64,000 nucleotides of DNA from Singulisphaera sp. (GTDB lineage Bacteria; Planctomycetota; Planctomycetia; Isosphaerales; Isosphaeraceae), in assembly GCA_027451445.1 (NCBI GenBank), contig DAIDJG010000272.1:1-64000 (forward strand), in the 5' to 3' direction. Position numbers and translations under genes: made by a program. The notes under the pieces were generated by a model, which did not search any database, had not been told where the DNA came from, and saw nothing but the letters and a program-made list of their open reading frames with translations. Positions 17,848 through 27,353 of this stretch are shown one piece after another (within the stretch, counting starts at the first letter, position 1; each line of letters starts with the position of its first letter).

Positions 17848-18708
17848 ATGCTTGAGAAGCGAGATTTGATTCTGGCCATTGCGGTCATCGTGCTCGGCGC
17901 AACGGGCACGTACCTGATGCTGCCGCACCGCCATGGCTCCGCCAAGCCGAGGCGCGTTCACCTCATCGGGGCAGTCCTCGCGGGGCTGGCACTCCTGCTG
18001 TTCGCGACGTTCTGGCGAGCCCCGGCATCGGCGATATCGAGCCTCTTCTTCTACGCGTTCAGCCTGGCGGCTGTGGCGGGCGGGCTATTGACGATCACGA
18101 GCCGCAACCCCATCCACAGCGCTCTCTGGTTCGCGTCCGTCGTGCTGTCCACGTCGGGCCTCTTTCTGCTCGCGGGAGCCCAGTTCCTGGCGGCGGGCAC
18201 CGTCATCGTCTACGCCGGTGCGATCATCGTCACCTTCCTTTTCGTGATCATGCTCGCCCAGATGGAAGGCCGAGCCCCTTACGACCGAGCCGCCCGTGCG
18301 CCGGGCCGTGCGACCTTCAGTTGCTTCCTCCTCTTCTGGGCCCTGTTTTACGCGCTCTTGATCGTCCGAGTTGCACCGCACCCCAAGGGTGTCGCCATCG
18401 ACACGGATAACGAGCGGCTCGTTCGCTCCGGTGAAATCGCGAGCTCCTACGGCCTGAAGGCCGACCATCCTGCGCGACTCATCTCTGAGCTCGCCAGGCG
18501 AGACACGCTGCGGATGGACGATATCTCGAAACGGCCCAAGCCCCACGTTGCCGGGCTCGGCGAGGCGCTCTACACCGAGCACCTGATCTCCGTCGAGCTC
18601 GCCGGTACGCTCCTGTTCGTTGCGTTAATCGGCGCATTGGCCATCGCCACCCCGAAACTGCCGATCCGGCCGGGCGACCCGCGTCCCCAACCCCTAACGA
18701 AACTCTGA
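17848..18708 (+). CDS. nuoJ: NADH-quinone oxidoreductase subunit J
   Basis: Membrane subunit (286 residues) of the complex I membrane arm. The core is recognised by 'ITSRNPIHSALWF', 'VVLSTSGLFLLAGAQFLA' and the pi-bulge helix VIVYAGAIIVTFLFVIML. The protein is about 100 residues longer than E. coli NuoJ. It has two extra hydrophobic stretches before the core (about 8-26 and 38-56). It also has a long soluble loop (about 175-245) between the fourth core helix and the last helix (VELAGTLLFVALIGALAI). The start at 17848 is an ATG close behind nuoI. The extra N-terminal helices are seen in some other planctomycete-type operons as far as I recall; that point is inference. Confidence 0.93.
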   Translation: MLEKRDLILAIAVIVLGATGTYLMLPHRHGSAKPRRVHLIGAVLAGLALLLFATFWRAPASAISSLFFYAFSLAAVAGGLLTITSRNPIHSALWFASVVLSTSGLFLLAGAQFLAAGTVIVYAGAIIVTFLFVIMLAQMEGRAPYDRAARAPGRATFSCFLLFWALFYALLIVRVAPHPKGVAIDTDNERLVRSGEIASSYGLKADHPARLISELARRDTLRMDDISKRPKPHVAGLGEALYTEHLISVELAGTLLFVALIGALAIATPKLPIRPGDPRPQPLTKL

Positions 18709-18763
18709 TCGCCTGTCGTGCCGACACCCAAGACCAGGAATCGCCTACGAACCGAGTGCTGAC

Positions 18764-19228
18764 ATGACGCCGTTCCCGTTTGAACTCCTGATGAACTACC
18801 TGCTGGTCGGGGCCGCCCTGATGGCGCTGGGGATGCTCGGCTTCCTCTCGCGGCGGAACCTGATCGTGATGTTCCTGTCGGCCGAGATGATGCTGCAAGG
18901 GACTGCCCTGACGCTCGTGGGCTTCGGCCGCTACCACGGGAACTGGACCGGCCAGATCTTCACCATCGTGATCCTGACCGTCGCCGCCTGCGAGGCGTCG
19001 GTGGCCCTCGCCCTGATCCTGATCCTGTTCAAGCGCCGAAGCTCGCTCGATGTGACCCTGTGGAACGAGTTGCGTGAATCGACCCAGGCCCCCTTCGAGG
19101 AGCCGACGGTCGAGGAAGAAGCCGAGTCGGTCGCGCCCGCACTCGGCCCCGAGTCGTACCCGCACCTGACCCGTGCCGGGCTCGAACCGGCGCATCCGAC
19201 GAGCCCGTGGATTGAGCGCCGCAAATAG
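18764..19228 (+). CDS. nuoK: NADH-quinone oxidoreductase subunit K
   Basis: Small membrane subunit (154 residues) related to MrpC antiporter subunits. Three transmembrane helices fill residues 8-95. The conserved glutamates needed for proton translocation are present in FLSAEMMLQG and VAACEASVALAL. A charged C-terminal extension of about 50 residues (from DVTLWNELRES) is absent from the usual 100-residue NuoK and probably lies in the cytoplasm. The ATG at 18764 gives a normal N-terminus (MTPFPFELLMNYLLVG). It precedes nuoL by 89 bp. Confidence 0.94.
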   Translation: MTPFPFELLMNYLLVGAALMALGMLGFLSRRNLIVMFLSAEMMLQGTALTLVGFGRYHGNWTGQIFTIVILTVAACEASVALALILILFKRRSSLDVTLWNELRESTQAPFEEPTVEEEAESVAPALGPESYPHLTRAGLEPAHPTSPWIERRK

Positions 19229-19317
19229 GTCGTATCGGATCGGAACCCGTTTACGAAGGAAGAGAATCCACGGCGGACTCAAACCGCCGATCGTCAGATT
19301 GCCCCAGGAGCCGCGAC

Positions 19318-21354
19318 GTGTCTCAGTTTTTGGCCCACAACGCCTGGCTCGTGCCGTTCTTCCCGCTGCTCGGGTCATTCATCGTCGTCGTGGCGGCGAA
19401 GTGGCTCCGAGAGCAGTCCCACCTGCCAATCGTGGCCGGCATCGCGCTCTCGTTCCTGGTCTCGTTTTCTCTGTGGATGGTGGCTGGGCCTGACGTCACC
19501 TCACCCGCGATTGAGTGGCTCACCATCAGCGGATTCAACGTGCCGATCCAGTTCCGGCTCGATGGCCTGACGACGATGATGCTGGCGATGGTCACATTCG
19601 TCGCCACGCTGATCGCCGTGTTCGCATCGGGCTACATGGCGGGCGACCCCGGCTACCCCCGGTTTTTCGCCCTCATCGGCCTGTTCGTCTTCTCGATGAC
19701 GGGACTCGTGCTTTCCAACAACTACGTACTGACGTACCTGTTCTGGGAAGGCGTCGGCGTTTGCAGCTATATGCTGGTCGGCTTCTGGCACTCGAAACCG
19801 TCGGCCGCAGCCGCGGCCAAGAAAGCGTTCCTGGTGAACCGGATCGGTGACTTCGGCTTCGCCATCGCGATCTTTTGGCTCTGGTCAGCATCGATCAACC
19901 ATGACGTGAGCTACGGTAACGTGCTCAGCCGGGAAAACCTCGATCAGCTTGGCCCCGCCGCCATCATGGGCATCTCCTTTCTCTTGTTCTGGGGAGCCAC
20001 CGCCAAGAGCGCCCAGGTGCCGCTCTATGTCTGGCTTCCCGACGCGATGGAAGGCCCCACGCCGGTCTCCGCTCTGATCCACGCGGCAACAATGGTCACA
20101 GCCGGCGTTTACTTGATCGCGCGGTCGACGCCGCTCCTCGTCCGAGCCCACGAGGTCCAGGCTCTCGTCGCCGTCATTGGCTGTCTCACCGCGCTTCTGT
20201 CCGCCACGATCGCCTTGACGCAAACCGACCTCAAGCGGGTCATGGCCTACTCCACGGTGAGCCAGCTCGGGTTCATGTTCATGGGCCTGGGTGCGGGCGT
20301 GAACAACGTTGCCCAGCTCGCGGTTTTCGCCGCGATGTTCCACCTGTTCACGCACGCGTTCTTCAAGGCCCTCCTGTTCCTCGCATCCGGCAGCGTGATG
20401 CACGCGATGGGGAACGTAATCGACATGCGGCGATTCAGCGGGTTGCGCCATCGGTTGCCGATCACGCACCTCACGTTCGCCGCAGGGGGCCTGGCACTCG
20501 CCGGTTTTCCGTTGACCGCAGGCTTCTGGAGCAAGGATGAGATTCTCCTGGCCCTCAAGCACGCCGCGCATCAAGCCGAGCCTGGATGGGGTGGCATCTA
20601 CGTCGCCGTGTACTGGATTGCGGTACTCACCGCGTTTATGACCGCGTTCTACACCGGTCGGGCTTACTTCTTGACCTTCTGGGGACCCGAGAAGCTTCCC
20701 AGCCCTCAAGATCCTGAGGCGTTGGCCGAAGCTGTGGACGAGGTCGACCACGGTTCGTCACACACCGAACACGACCATGGGCACGACGCGGGACACGGCC
20801 ACGATGGGCATCATGTCGGGCAGGAATCACCCCCGATTATGACGTATCCCCTGATGATCCTCGCGGTCTGCGCGCTCATCGTCGGATTGATCTTTGGCCC
20901 CACCGGGCTGTTTGAGCACCATTTGCATCTAACCCTCGGATACGAGCATCTCGGTCACCTCGAAGCGCATGGCGCTGATTGGTTAGTAATGCTCATGGGC
21001 TCACTCGCGGCCATCCTCGGCCTGGGTCTGAGCTATCTGTTCTACGCCCACCGCAGTCCGATCCCCGCCCAGCTCGCCGAGCGGTTGCGGCCGCTCTACC
21101 TGGCGTCGTACAACAAGTTCTGGATCGACGAGATCTACGAGAAGGCCGTTGTGGGGACCACGCTGCTCCTGGCCGAAATCAGCGCGATCTTCGACATGGT
21201 CATCGACGCGATCGTGCGAGGAATTGCCTACTTGCCTCGCTGGCTCGGGGGCGCGGGGTTGGCTCCGTTCCAGAACGGACTCGTGCAGTTTTACGCGGGC
21301 GTGACCGCGATGGGTGTGGCGTTCCTGCTGATCATCGTGCTCTTCTGGCTCTAA
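19318..21354 (+). CDS. nuoL: NADH-quinone oxidoreductase subunit L
   Basis: Distal antiporter-like subunit (678 residues) with about 16 transmembrane helices, including the long lateral helix at the C-terminus. Recognisable blocks: YLFWEGVGVCSYMLVGFW, GATAKSAQVPLYVWLPDAMEGPTPVSALIHAATMV (split over residues 230-262), QTDLKRVMAYSTVSQLGFM and FPLTAGFWSKDE. The key lysine and glutamate of the proton channel are in these blocks. A histidine-rich loop (about residues 480-505, HTEHDHGHDAGHGHDGHH) is unusual and could bind metal. The start is a GTG at 19318 with CAGGAG upstream; no closer ATG exists. Confidence 0.95.
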   Translation: MSQFLAHNAWLVPFFPLLGSFIVVVAAKWLREQSHLPIVAGIALSFLVSFSLWMVAGPDVTSPAIEWLTISGFNVPIQFRLDGLTTMMLAMVTFVATLIAVFASGYMAGDPGYPRFFALIGLFVFSMTGLVLSNNYVLTYLFWEGVGVCSYMLVGFWHSKPSAAAAAKKAFLVNRIGDFGFAIAIFWLWSASINHDVSYGNVLSRENLDQLGPAAIMGISFLLFWGATAKSAQVPLYVWLPDAMEGPTPVSALIHAATMVTAGVYLIARSTPLLVRAHEVQALVAVIGCLTALLSATIALTQTDLKRVMAYSTVSQLGFMFMGLGAGVNNVAQLAVFAAMFHLFTHAFFKALLFLASGSVMHAMGNVIDMRRFSGLRHRLPITHLTFAAGGLALAGFPLTAGFWSKDEILLALKHAAHQAEPGWGGIYVAVYWIAVLTAFMTAFYTGRAYFLTFWGPEKLPSPQDPEALAEAVDEVDHGSSHTEHDHGHDAGHGHDGHHVGQESPPIMTYPLMILAVCALIVGLIFGPTGLFEHHLHLTLGYEHLGHLEAHGADWLVMLMGSLAAILGLGLSYLFYAHRSPIPAQLAERLRPLYLASYNKFWIDEIYEKAVVGTTLLLAEISAIFDMVIDAIVRGIAYLPRWLGGAGLAPFQNGLVQFYAGVTAMGVAFLLIIVLFWL

Positions 21355-21399
21355 GTTTGGTGCGTTGCGATCCGTCCGCAGGGCGACAAGGACAACGTG

Positions 21400-23049
21400 A
21401 TGGCGACTTTGCTGGTGCTGACGGTTTTCCTTCCCTTTGTGGGGAGCCTCGTGCTCTTCCTCCAGCCGAAGCTGGAGAAGAAGACCGCGCGCATGACAGC
21501 GCTCATCACGGCGCTCGTCACGCTCGCGTTCAGCCTGATCCTCACGGCCGTCTTCAAGCCCGACGTCACAACCCCGCAGTTCGCCGCTGGGGCGCCCGGT
21601 GGCCCTTACGGATGGAACTGGCTCTCGGGTGCGAAGATTCAATTCGCCCTCGGGCTCGATGGCCTGAGCGTCTGGCTCTTCGCTCTCACCGCGGTCTTGC
21701 AGATCACCGCCATCTTCGCGTCGTGGGAATCCATCACCGAGCGCCCGGCTCATCACTACGCGTTCTTGCTCGCGCTCGAAACCGGGCTACTGGGCCTCTT
21801 CGCCAGCCTCGACGTCGTCGTCTTCTACATCTTCTTCGAGTTTACGCTGATCCCCTTGTTCTTCCTGATCGGCATCTGGGGAGGACCGGAACGGCGCAAG
21901 GCGTCGATCTACTTCTTCCTGTACACGCTGGCTGGCAGCCTCCTCACCCTGCTGGGAGTCATCGCGCTCGTCGCCATCCACTACCAGCATTCGGCCGGAC
22001 ATGTGCTGACGTTCTCGATTCCTGAGTTGACACACGGCCTCGCCAACCTCAAGTGGCCGGGCTGGCATTCGGCCACGAGCTTGACCAGCCCCCAGGTGTT
22101 CATCTTCCTGCTGCTGTTCGCGGGGTTCGCGATCAAGGTGCCGATGTTCCCGTTTCACACCTGGCTTCCCCTGGCGCACGTGGAATCGCCGACGGCGGGG
22201 TCGATTATCCTGGCGGGTGTGCTGCTCAAGGTCGGCGGCTACGGTCTGTTGCGATTCAATATGAGCATGACTCCGCTGGGGGCGGTCTATCTCTTTCAGT
22301 TCCTGGTCACATTGGCGGTGATTGGGGTCATTTACGGCGCCTTGACGGCACTGGCCCAGACGGACGTGAAGAAACTTGTTGCATACAGCTCGGTGAGCCA
22401 CATGGGGTTCATCGTGCTCGGCCTTTTCGCCATGAACCCGACCGGGATTGATGGCGCTGTGATCCAGATGGTGAATCACGGGCTGACCACCGGCGCCCTG
22501 TTCGCCTGCGTCGGCGTGCTTTACGAGCGATATCACACGAGGGAGATGTCGGAGCTGGGCGGCCTCTGGAATCGCTTGCCGCTCCTCGCGTTCTTCCTCA
22601 TCCTCTCGTCGCTCGGCTCGGCGGCCGTGCCGGGCCTGAACGGATTCGTGGGCGAGTTCCCGATTCTGGCCGGGATGTTCGCAAAGAACCGAACAGCCGC
22701 CGTCCTCGCCGCGACGGGGATGGTCCTGGGCGCCTACTATCTGCTCTGGATGGTCCAGCGCGTGCTGTTCGGCCCCCTTCGCGAGCCGCACCAGCACGGC
22801 GACCACGCCCATGCCGAGGTTCGCCCCGTCGGCTGGCACGAGATCGCGGGTCTCACGCCCTTGATGGTGCTGATCGTGTTGATCGGCGTCTTGCCCGCCC
22901 CGTTTCTCGCTCGGATCAACCCGGTCATCGAACCGATCGCCGCGCGACTCGAGTCGTCGGTTCCGACGACCGGAGGCACACCTGCCCCCGAAGTGACTCA
23001 CATGAACCCCGCGCCCGCTGCGGTCGTCGCGCGACAAGGGAGCCGTTGA
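21400..23049 (+). CDS. nuoM: NADH-quinone oxidoreductase subunit M
   Basis: Middle antiporter-like subunit (549 residues), about 14 transmembrane helices. Blocks: LGLDGLSVWLFALTAV, FYIFFEFTLIPLFFLIGIWGG with the channel glutamate, KVPMFPFHTWLPLAHVESPTAGS, QTDVKKLVAYSSVSHMGFI and PGLNGFVGEF. A short histidine-rich loop (HQHGDHAHAE, about residue 470) occupies a place similar to the one in NuoL. The ATG at 21400 has AAGGA at 7-nt spacing; an in-frame GTG lies just before it at 21397. The stop codon overlaps the nuoN start by one base, which implies translational coupling. Confidence 0.95.
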   Translation: MATLLVLTVFLPFVGSLVLFLQPKLEKKTARMTALITALVTLAFSLILTAVFKPDVTTPQFAAGAPGGPYGWNWLSGAKIQFALGLDGLSVWLFALTAVLQITAIFASWESITERPAHHYAFLLALETGLLGLFASLDVVVFYIFFEFTLIPLFFLIGIWGGPERRKASIYFFLYTLAGSLLTLLGVIALVAIHYQHSAGHVLTFSIPELTHGLANLKWPGWHSATSLTSPQVFIFLLLFAGFAIKVPMFPFHTWLPLAHVESPTAGSIILAGVLLKVGGYGLLRFNMSMTPLGAVYLFQFLVTLAVIGVIYGALTALAQTDVKKLVAYSSVSHMGFIVLGLFAMNPTGIDGAVIQMVNHGLTTGALFACVGVLYERYHTREMSELGGLWNRLPLLAFFLILSSLGSAAVPGLNGFVGEFPILAGMFAKNRTAAVLAATGMVLGAYYLLWMVQRVLFGPLREPHQHGDHAHAEVRPVGWHEIAGLTPLMVLIVLIGVLPAPFLARINPVIEPIAARLESSVPTTGGTPAPEVTHMNPAPAAVVARQGSR

Positions 23050-24677
23050 TGGACCCGAATGTGTTACTCACCACGGCGGTCAAACCGTCCCTCGTGGTGC
23101 TCCTGCCCGAGATCCTGATCCTGTCGGTCGCGGTTGTGATGATGACCGCCGGGGCCTTCGTTCGACAGCCGCGTCGCGTCTGGAGCGTGTCGGCCGCCGT
23201 TGCGCTTGCCCTTGGTCTGCTTGTCCTGTCGCTCACCGGAAAGACGACGACCGACCTCTATACGTCCGTCGCCCTGAACGATGCCTTCTCGCACTACAGC
23301 CGGCTCGTCCTGTTGTTGTCCGGCTTCATCCTGCTCGGCCTGGCCCACGACCAGGTCGACGACGCCCGCGCACCGGAGTTTTTCGGGTCGTTGCTGATGA
23401 TCGTTGCGGGTTCGATGCTGGTGGCCGCGGCAAATGAGTTGGTGTTCCTGTTCGTCGGCCTCGAGCTCGTCAGCATTCCCACGTACTTGCTCCTGTACCT
23501 CGCGGTCCGCAACACGACGACTCAGGAAGCGGCGACGAAATACTTCTTCCTGAGCATCTTCTCGTCGGGCCTGCTGCTTTATGGCCTGGCGTATCTCTAT
23601 GGAACGACAGGCGGTAGCAACCTGAAGGCCCTGGCATATCTTGCCGGCCCTGCACAGTTGCCGAACATGCCTCAGCCCCAGTTTGGCCTGATCGCCCTGG
23701 TCTTCATCATGGCAGGCCTGGGGTTCCGCGTCGCCGCGGTTCCCTTCCACTTCTATGCGCCCGACGTGTATGAAGGCTCGCCAACGATCATGGCGGCACT
23801 CCTCGCCTGGATCCCCAAGGCGATTGGCTTCCTCGCGATCACTCGGACCTTGACGGCCGTCATCTCGGCGGGAAGCGATTCCAGCCTGCTCGTTGCGAAG
23901 GCGGTTGTGCTGGCGTGGATCATCGCCGCCGTCACCATGACGCTCGGCAACGCGATGGCGCTCTTGCAGGACAACCTCAAGCGGCTCTTCGCCTACTCCT
24001 CGATCGCCCATGCGGGCTATTTGATGGTCGGGGTCGCCGTGGCCTTCTACAACGCACCCACCTACGCGCCCGGCACCACGCTCTATGATGCGCCCGCCGC
24101 GCAATCGGACTTCTTTCTGGGGACCGAAGGCATCCTCTTTTACCTGGTCGCGTACGCGCTGATGACCCTTGGCGCCTTCGGCATCTTCATCGCGCTGAGC
24201 ACTCCCGAACGGCCGGTCGAAACCGTCGATGACCTCGCAGGCCTTGCACGTGAGCATCCGCTGACGGCCCTCGCCCTGGCGATCTGCCTGTTCAGCCTTG
24301 CGGGGATTCCGCCTTTGGCCGGGTTCTGGGGCAAGTTCCAGATCTTCTCATCAGCCTTTGGCGCCGCGACGACGACGGACGCTCCGACCTTCCAGCTCCT
24401 GGCGGTGATTGGCGTCTTGAATTCGGCCGCGGGCGCCTATTACTACCTGCGGATCGTGGTCGGCATGTACCTTCGGCCCCCGCTTTCCAACCGGCCCCCG
24501 CTCCAACCCAGGCCCGCCTGGCCGACGAGGGTGGCGGTTGCGGCCTGCGTGCTTTTCACGCTGATTGTCGGCTTCTTCCCCAACGTCGTGAGCGCACCCA
24601 GCCGCACCGCGGCGGAATCGGCAGTTGCACTGCCACGACCGCTGCCTCCGGTTGTCGAAGAGGCCTCAGCGCGCTGA
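23049..24677 (+). CDS. nuoN: NADH-quinone oxidoreductase subunit N
   Basis: Proximal antiporter-like subunit (542 residues), about 14 transmembrane helices, closing the nuo operon. Blocks: FVGLELVSIPTYLLLYL, AATKYFFLSIFSSGLLLYG, FRVAAVPFHFYAPDVYEGSP, LLQDNLKRLFAYSSIAHAGY and FSLAGIPPLAGFWGKF. These contain the conserved lysines and glutamate of the half-channels. The ATG at 23049 overlaps the nuoM stop codon (TGATG). A loop of about 30 residues (YNAPTYAPGTTLYDAPAAQS, about residues 335-355) is inserted between helices. No strong terminator is visible after the stop. Confidence 0.95.
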   Translation: MDPNVLLTTAVKPSLVVLLPEILILSVAVVMMTAGAFVRQPRRVWSVSAAVALALGLLVLSLTGKTTTDLYTSVALNDAFSHYSRLVLLLSGFILLGLAHDQVDDARAPEFFGSLLMIVAGSMLVAAANELVFLFVGLELVSIPTYLLLYLAVRNTTTQEAATKYFFLSIFSSGLLLYGLAYLYGTTGGSNLKALAYLAGPAQLPNMPQPQFGLIALVFIMAGLGFRVAAVPFHFYAPDVYEGSPTIMAALLAWIPKAIGFLAITRTLTAVISAGSDSSLLVAKAVVLAWIIAAVTMTLGNAMALLQDNLKRLFAYSSIAHAGYLMVGVAVAFYNAPTYAPGTTLYDAPAAQSDFFLGTEGILFYLVAYALMTLGAFGIFIALSTPERPVETVDDLAGLAREHPLTALALAICLFSLAGIPPLAGFWGKFQIFSSAFGAATTTDAPTFQLLAVIGVLNSAAGAYYYLRIVVGMYLRPPLSNRPPLQPRPAWPTRVAVAACVLFTLIVGFFPNVVSAPSRTAAESAVALPRPLPPVVEEASAR

Positions 24678-24981
24678 GCGTCTTTCCGCACCAGTCGTTT
24701 CGTCGCCGGTGGTAACCGGCCGTTGGCGCGTTGACTCAGCATTTCGGTTACCGAAACCGGGCCGTTGACTCACGTCAATGTTACCGCCCACCGGCGCGCG
24801 ACGGTCGTGGAGTTTCAGACGGCAAGATCGGCCTGGAGGGAACCAAACAGCGAGACGCCGGGTTGCCCCGGCACCCGGACCGCACGGTATGCAACCGAGG
24901 TCGGGTCGCATAAGCCACTGCCGCTGCGTAACATCTTTGGGTCAGGCAACACGGGCGGGAATTCTAATTGTCGCCAATCAA

Positions 24982-25325
24982 TTAACTCTCGTACTCGATC
25001 AACTCGGCCTTGTACCGTCCTTGAAACAAGTGTCACGGTCTCCCTTGGCCCCGTGGGCACCACTGGGCATAGGACGAGAGAAACGACTGCATTCCGCGAG
25101 CGAGATTAGGTCTGTGCGTCTTGAGCAAGAGATGGAAGCGATTGCTCATGTCCACGAAGCTCAGAACCTGCCACCCCGAGCGCGGGACGGTGCGTTCGAG
25201 GCCATCAAGCAGCCTTCGGCCGTCGTGATCGTCTTGGACGATGTCCTGCCGGGCATTGCCCCGAGCCATGAGATGATCGATCGCGCCCACGAATTCAATG
25301 CGAAGTCGTCGTGGGATGGCAAGCG
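24982..25325 (-). pseudogene. Degenerate REP-associated tyrosine transposase (RAYT)
   Basis: The minus-strand frame reads RRLRIEFVGAIDHLMARGN, then RQDIVQDDHDGRRLLDGLER, then LLLKTHRPNLARGMQSFLSS and YAQW. This is the N-terminal half of a Y1/IS200-like REP-associated transposase. The usual HUH motif (NH-hydrophobic-H) is changed to NRFH. The conserved GHLFQGRYKA block is interrupted by an in-frame TGA at 25033-25035 in place of the glycine codon. The frame then continues as HLFQGRYKAELIEYES and meets TAA at 24982-24984. The part that should carry the catalytic tyrosine is missing and no initiation codon is evident. It is therefore dead on three counts. Confidence 0.8.
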
Positions 25326-25704
25326 ACTACCGTCAACTACGACGGCCGTAAAGGGAAAAATAAAAACAACATCCGAGCCGCTGCTCTCGGTTGCTGGCTC
25401 CCGAGCAAAACTGCGCGGCAGCGATCCGGGAACGAAAATGCGTGTCGGAGAGTCCTTTTTCTCCCCGCCTCGGATCGCTTGGTGCTTGCTCTGAGAAAGC
25501 GGCCGGAGAATCATACGTGGAACGCGAGAGCAGCGAATCACGCCGCAATAGAGGAATCACGACAAATGGCGCAAACCAGAATCATCCTATTTCTGGTGGC
25601 CGCTCTTGCGTTCGTCTGAACTGCGGTTTCGCCGACAGGTACTGGCAACGCCTGACTTGGCCCAGCAAACGCGCTGCTGGGGCGACCGCAGAGCGGTCAA
25701 GACT

Positions 25705-25733
25705 GCGTTCCCACGCGGGAGCGTGGGAACGAG
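25705..25733. repeat. REP-like hairpin
   Basis: GTTCCCACGC (25707-25716) and GCGTGGGAAC (25721-25730) are perfect 10-bp arms around GGGA. This 'gttcccacgc' palindrome is a common REP-type element of bacterial genomes and lies about 400 bp from the dead RAYT. On the minus strand it produces the familiar spurious peptide 'RSHAPAWERS'. Confidence 0.75.
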
Positions 25734-26714
25734 GATACGCTGTTCGCGGCGGCGTGGTGCTTCCATCTGCGTAACTCCTATTCTGTTTGAACATACACAT
25801 GGCACCTGGACCGGCGTGGTTTGGGGCGTCGCACGCCATCACCCGATAGGGGTAGGGAGAGCTCTGAAGGAGCTCCCCTGCGTCTATCGGGGAGACATGA
25901 CAACAACATCCCCTTTTACTACGTCCCAGGTTCGTGCAGTTCATCAATCTGGTAGCCCTCTAGCGGCTTGAAAGGCACGTAATCGGCGCACACCCGGCCG
26001 GGCGAAAACAACGAAATCCTTACCATCAAAAATGGTCGGAACCCCAGTACGAATCGGCAAATCATTCACCGTGAGACGGGCAAGAACTATCGAGTTACCC
26101 GGAGCATAATAGAAGGGGGACTGCGCGAACGCTCGTGCTTCGGCCGGGAGAAATTCGACCGCGACTCGGCAGACCGTCCCCGGGAGAACGGACGAAATGA
26201 CCGGGTTCCGCGGGTGTTTTGTGGGGACAAGGCGCTGCGATCCCGCGTGTCGAATCGTTTTAACGACCACCAGTCGTTCGGCGTGGGGTCCTGACCTCAC
26301 TGCAGCGCCGCCGACAGGAGGGCGCGTCGAACGGGCGGGACGAGACGGCCGTGCGCTGGGGCAATGCTGCGAGCGGACGTACGTCGAGGTCGGGAGACTC
26401 GCGCCCAACCGGCCGGTGTCCGGTTAGCTCGCATAACGAAACGTTCGACTGCGAGAATGGAGAGGCGCAACAAAAACCGCGCGCGCTCTGGATAGACGTC
26501 GTCCATCCCAACTTCTCGCCAACCCACCCTACGACTCCCGTCCGTCTCACACGTTCGGCCGACGCTATGTGGAACCAGAACGCTAACCGCCCTGGTGAGC
26601 GCCATCGTCCGGAGATGAAGACTCTCATCCGACTCTCAATCCATGAACCACGCTGCGTACCCACGGTTTCCGCGTTCGCCGACGAACCGGAACGAGCGCG
26701 CGACGGTGCGTTGT

Positions 26715-26771
26715 CCCATTCGGTAATTCGGAACCCCAAGGCTGCCAATGGGTTCCGAATTACCGAATGGG
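26715..26771. repeat. Perfect 22-bp inverted repeat
   Basis: Bases 26715-26736 (starting CCCATTCGGTAATTCGG) are the exact reverse complement of 26750-26771, with a 13-nt loop. A partial third copy of the arm (ATTCGGAACCGCAAGG) follows at about 26785-26800. The element lies in the gene-poor region and has no T tract, so a terminator role is unlikely. Confidence 0.7.
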
Positions 26772-26932
26772 GAATCGACTCGACGATTCGGAACCGCAAG
26801 GGAGACAAGAAGTTATGACGAGACACCGGCTCTCCGGCTAGCCTATCACGTTAACTTAAATACAGACGCCGTCCTCTTTCGACAAGCAGGATTACGCCGC
26901 TTCCTGTTGCCTGGGAAAGCCTATTTCGGATA

Positions 26933-26999
26933 TTTCGTAAGCGTTCGCCAGTTGGTGCGCGAAGATGGGAACTGTTGGGTGACTGGGGTCGAGCCCGCC
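26933..26999. repeat. Interspersed repeat A, copy 1
   Basis: This 67-bp unit starts TTTCGTAAGCGTTCGCCAG and ends GGGTCGAGCCCGC. It matches 27287-27353 with three internal differences in the first 66 bases. Both copies are preceded by a TATTTCG word. Confidence 0.7.
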
Positions 27000-27045
27000 A
27001 CCCACCCCTTTTGTCGATTCGGCGATCTGTACAGGGGTATATTTC

Positions 27046-27080
27046 GGATATTTCGTAAATCTCGGAGCGTTTTTCGTGCA
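27046..27080. repeat. Interspersed repeat B, copy 1
   Basis: The unit GGATATTTCGTAAATCTCGG plus a T-rich tail ending GTGCA occurs here and again at 27483-27517. A shorter relative (ATTTCGGATATTTCGG) lies at about 27106-27122. Confidence 0.6.
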
Positions 27081-27286
27081 CCTATTTGGTAACCAGCACG
27101 GAGGTATATTTCGGATATTTCGGCGTGGTTCAAATCCAGGGTTACAGGTTAGGCCGCCGCCGCTCGCTCGCTATACGCCGCATTCCGTTGATCTGTCATG
27201 GTTTGCGGCGCATGGAGGCCGGATTGGAGCCGCCAAACGTGTTACCTTGGGCCACCGCCTTTTGAACCACGCCGATATTTCGTGAA

Positions 27287-27353
27287 TTTCGTAAGCGTTC
27301 GCCAGTTGGTGTGCGAAGATGGGAAATGTTGGGTGGCTGGGGTCGAGCCCGCA
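27287..27353. repeat. Interspersed repeat A, copy 2
   Basis: Second copy of the 67-bp unit at 26933-26999. Its last 23 bases run into the 5' arm of the perfect 31-bp inverted repeat that starts at 27331, so the hairpin appears to have grown from, or inserted at, the end of repeat A. Confidence 0.7.

Noticed and set aside
21787-23037. Minus-strand open frame of 416 codons
   Set aside because: Antisense to nuoM. Its Gln/Glu/Arg/His-rich composition is what the reverse of a GC-rich membrane protein gene gives.
27121-27140. tRNA T-arm-like GGTTCAAATCC
   Set aside because: No matching acceptor, D or anticodon arms can be drawn around it; it lies in a repeat block.
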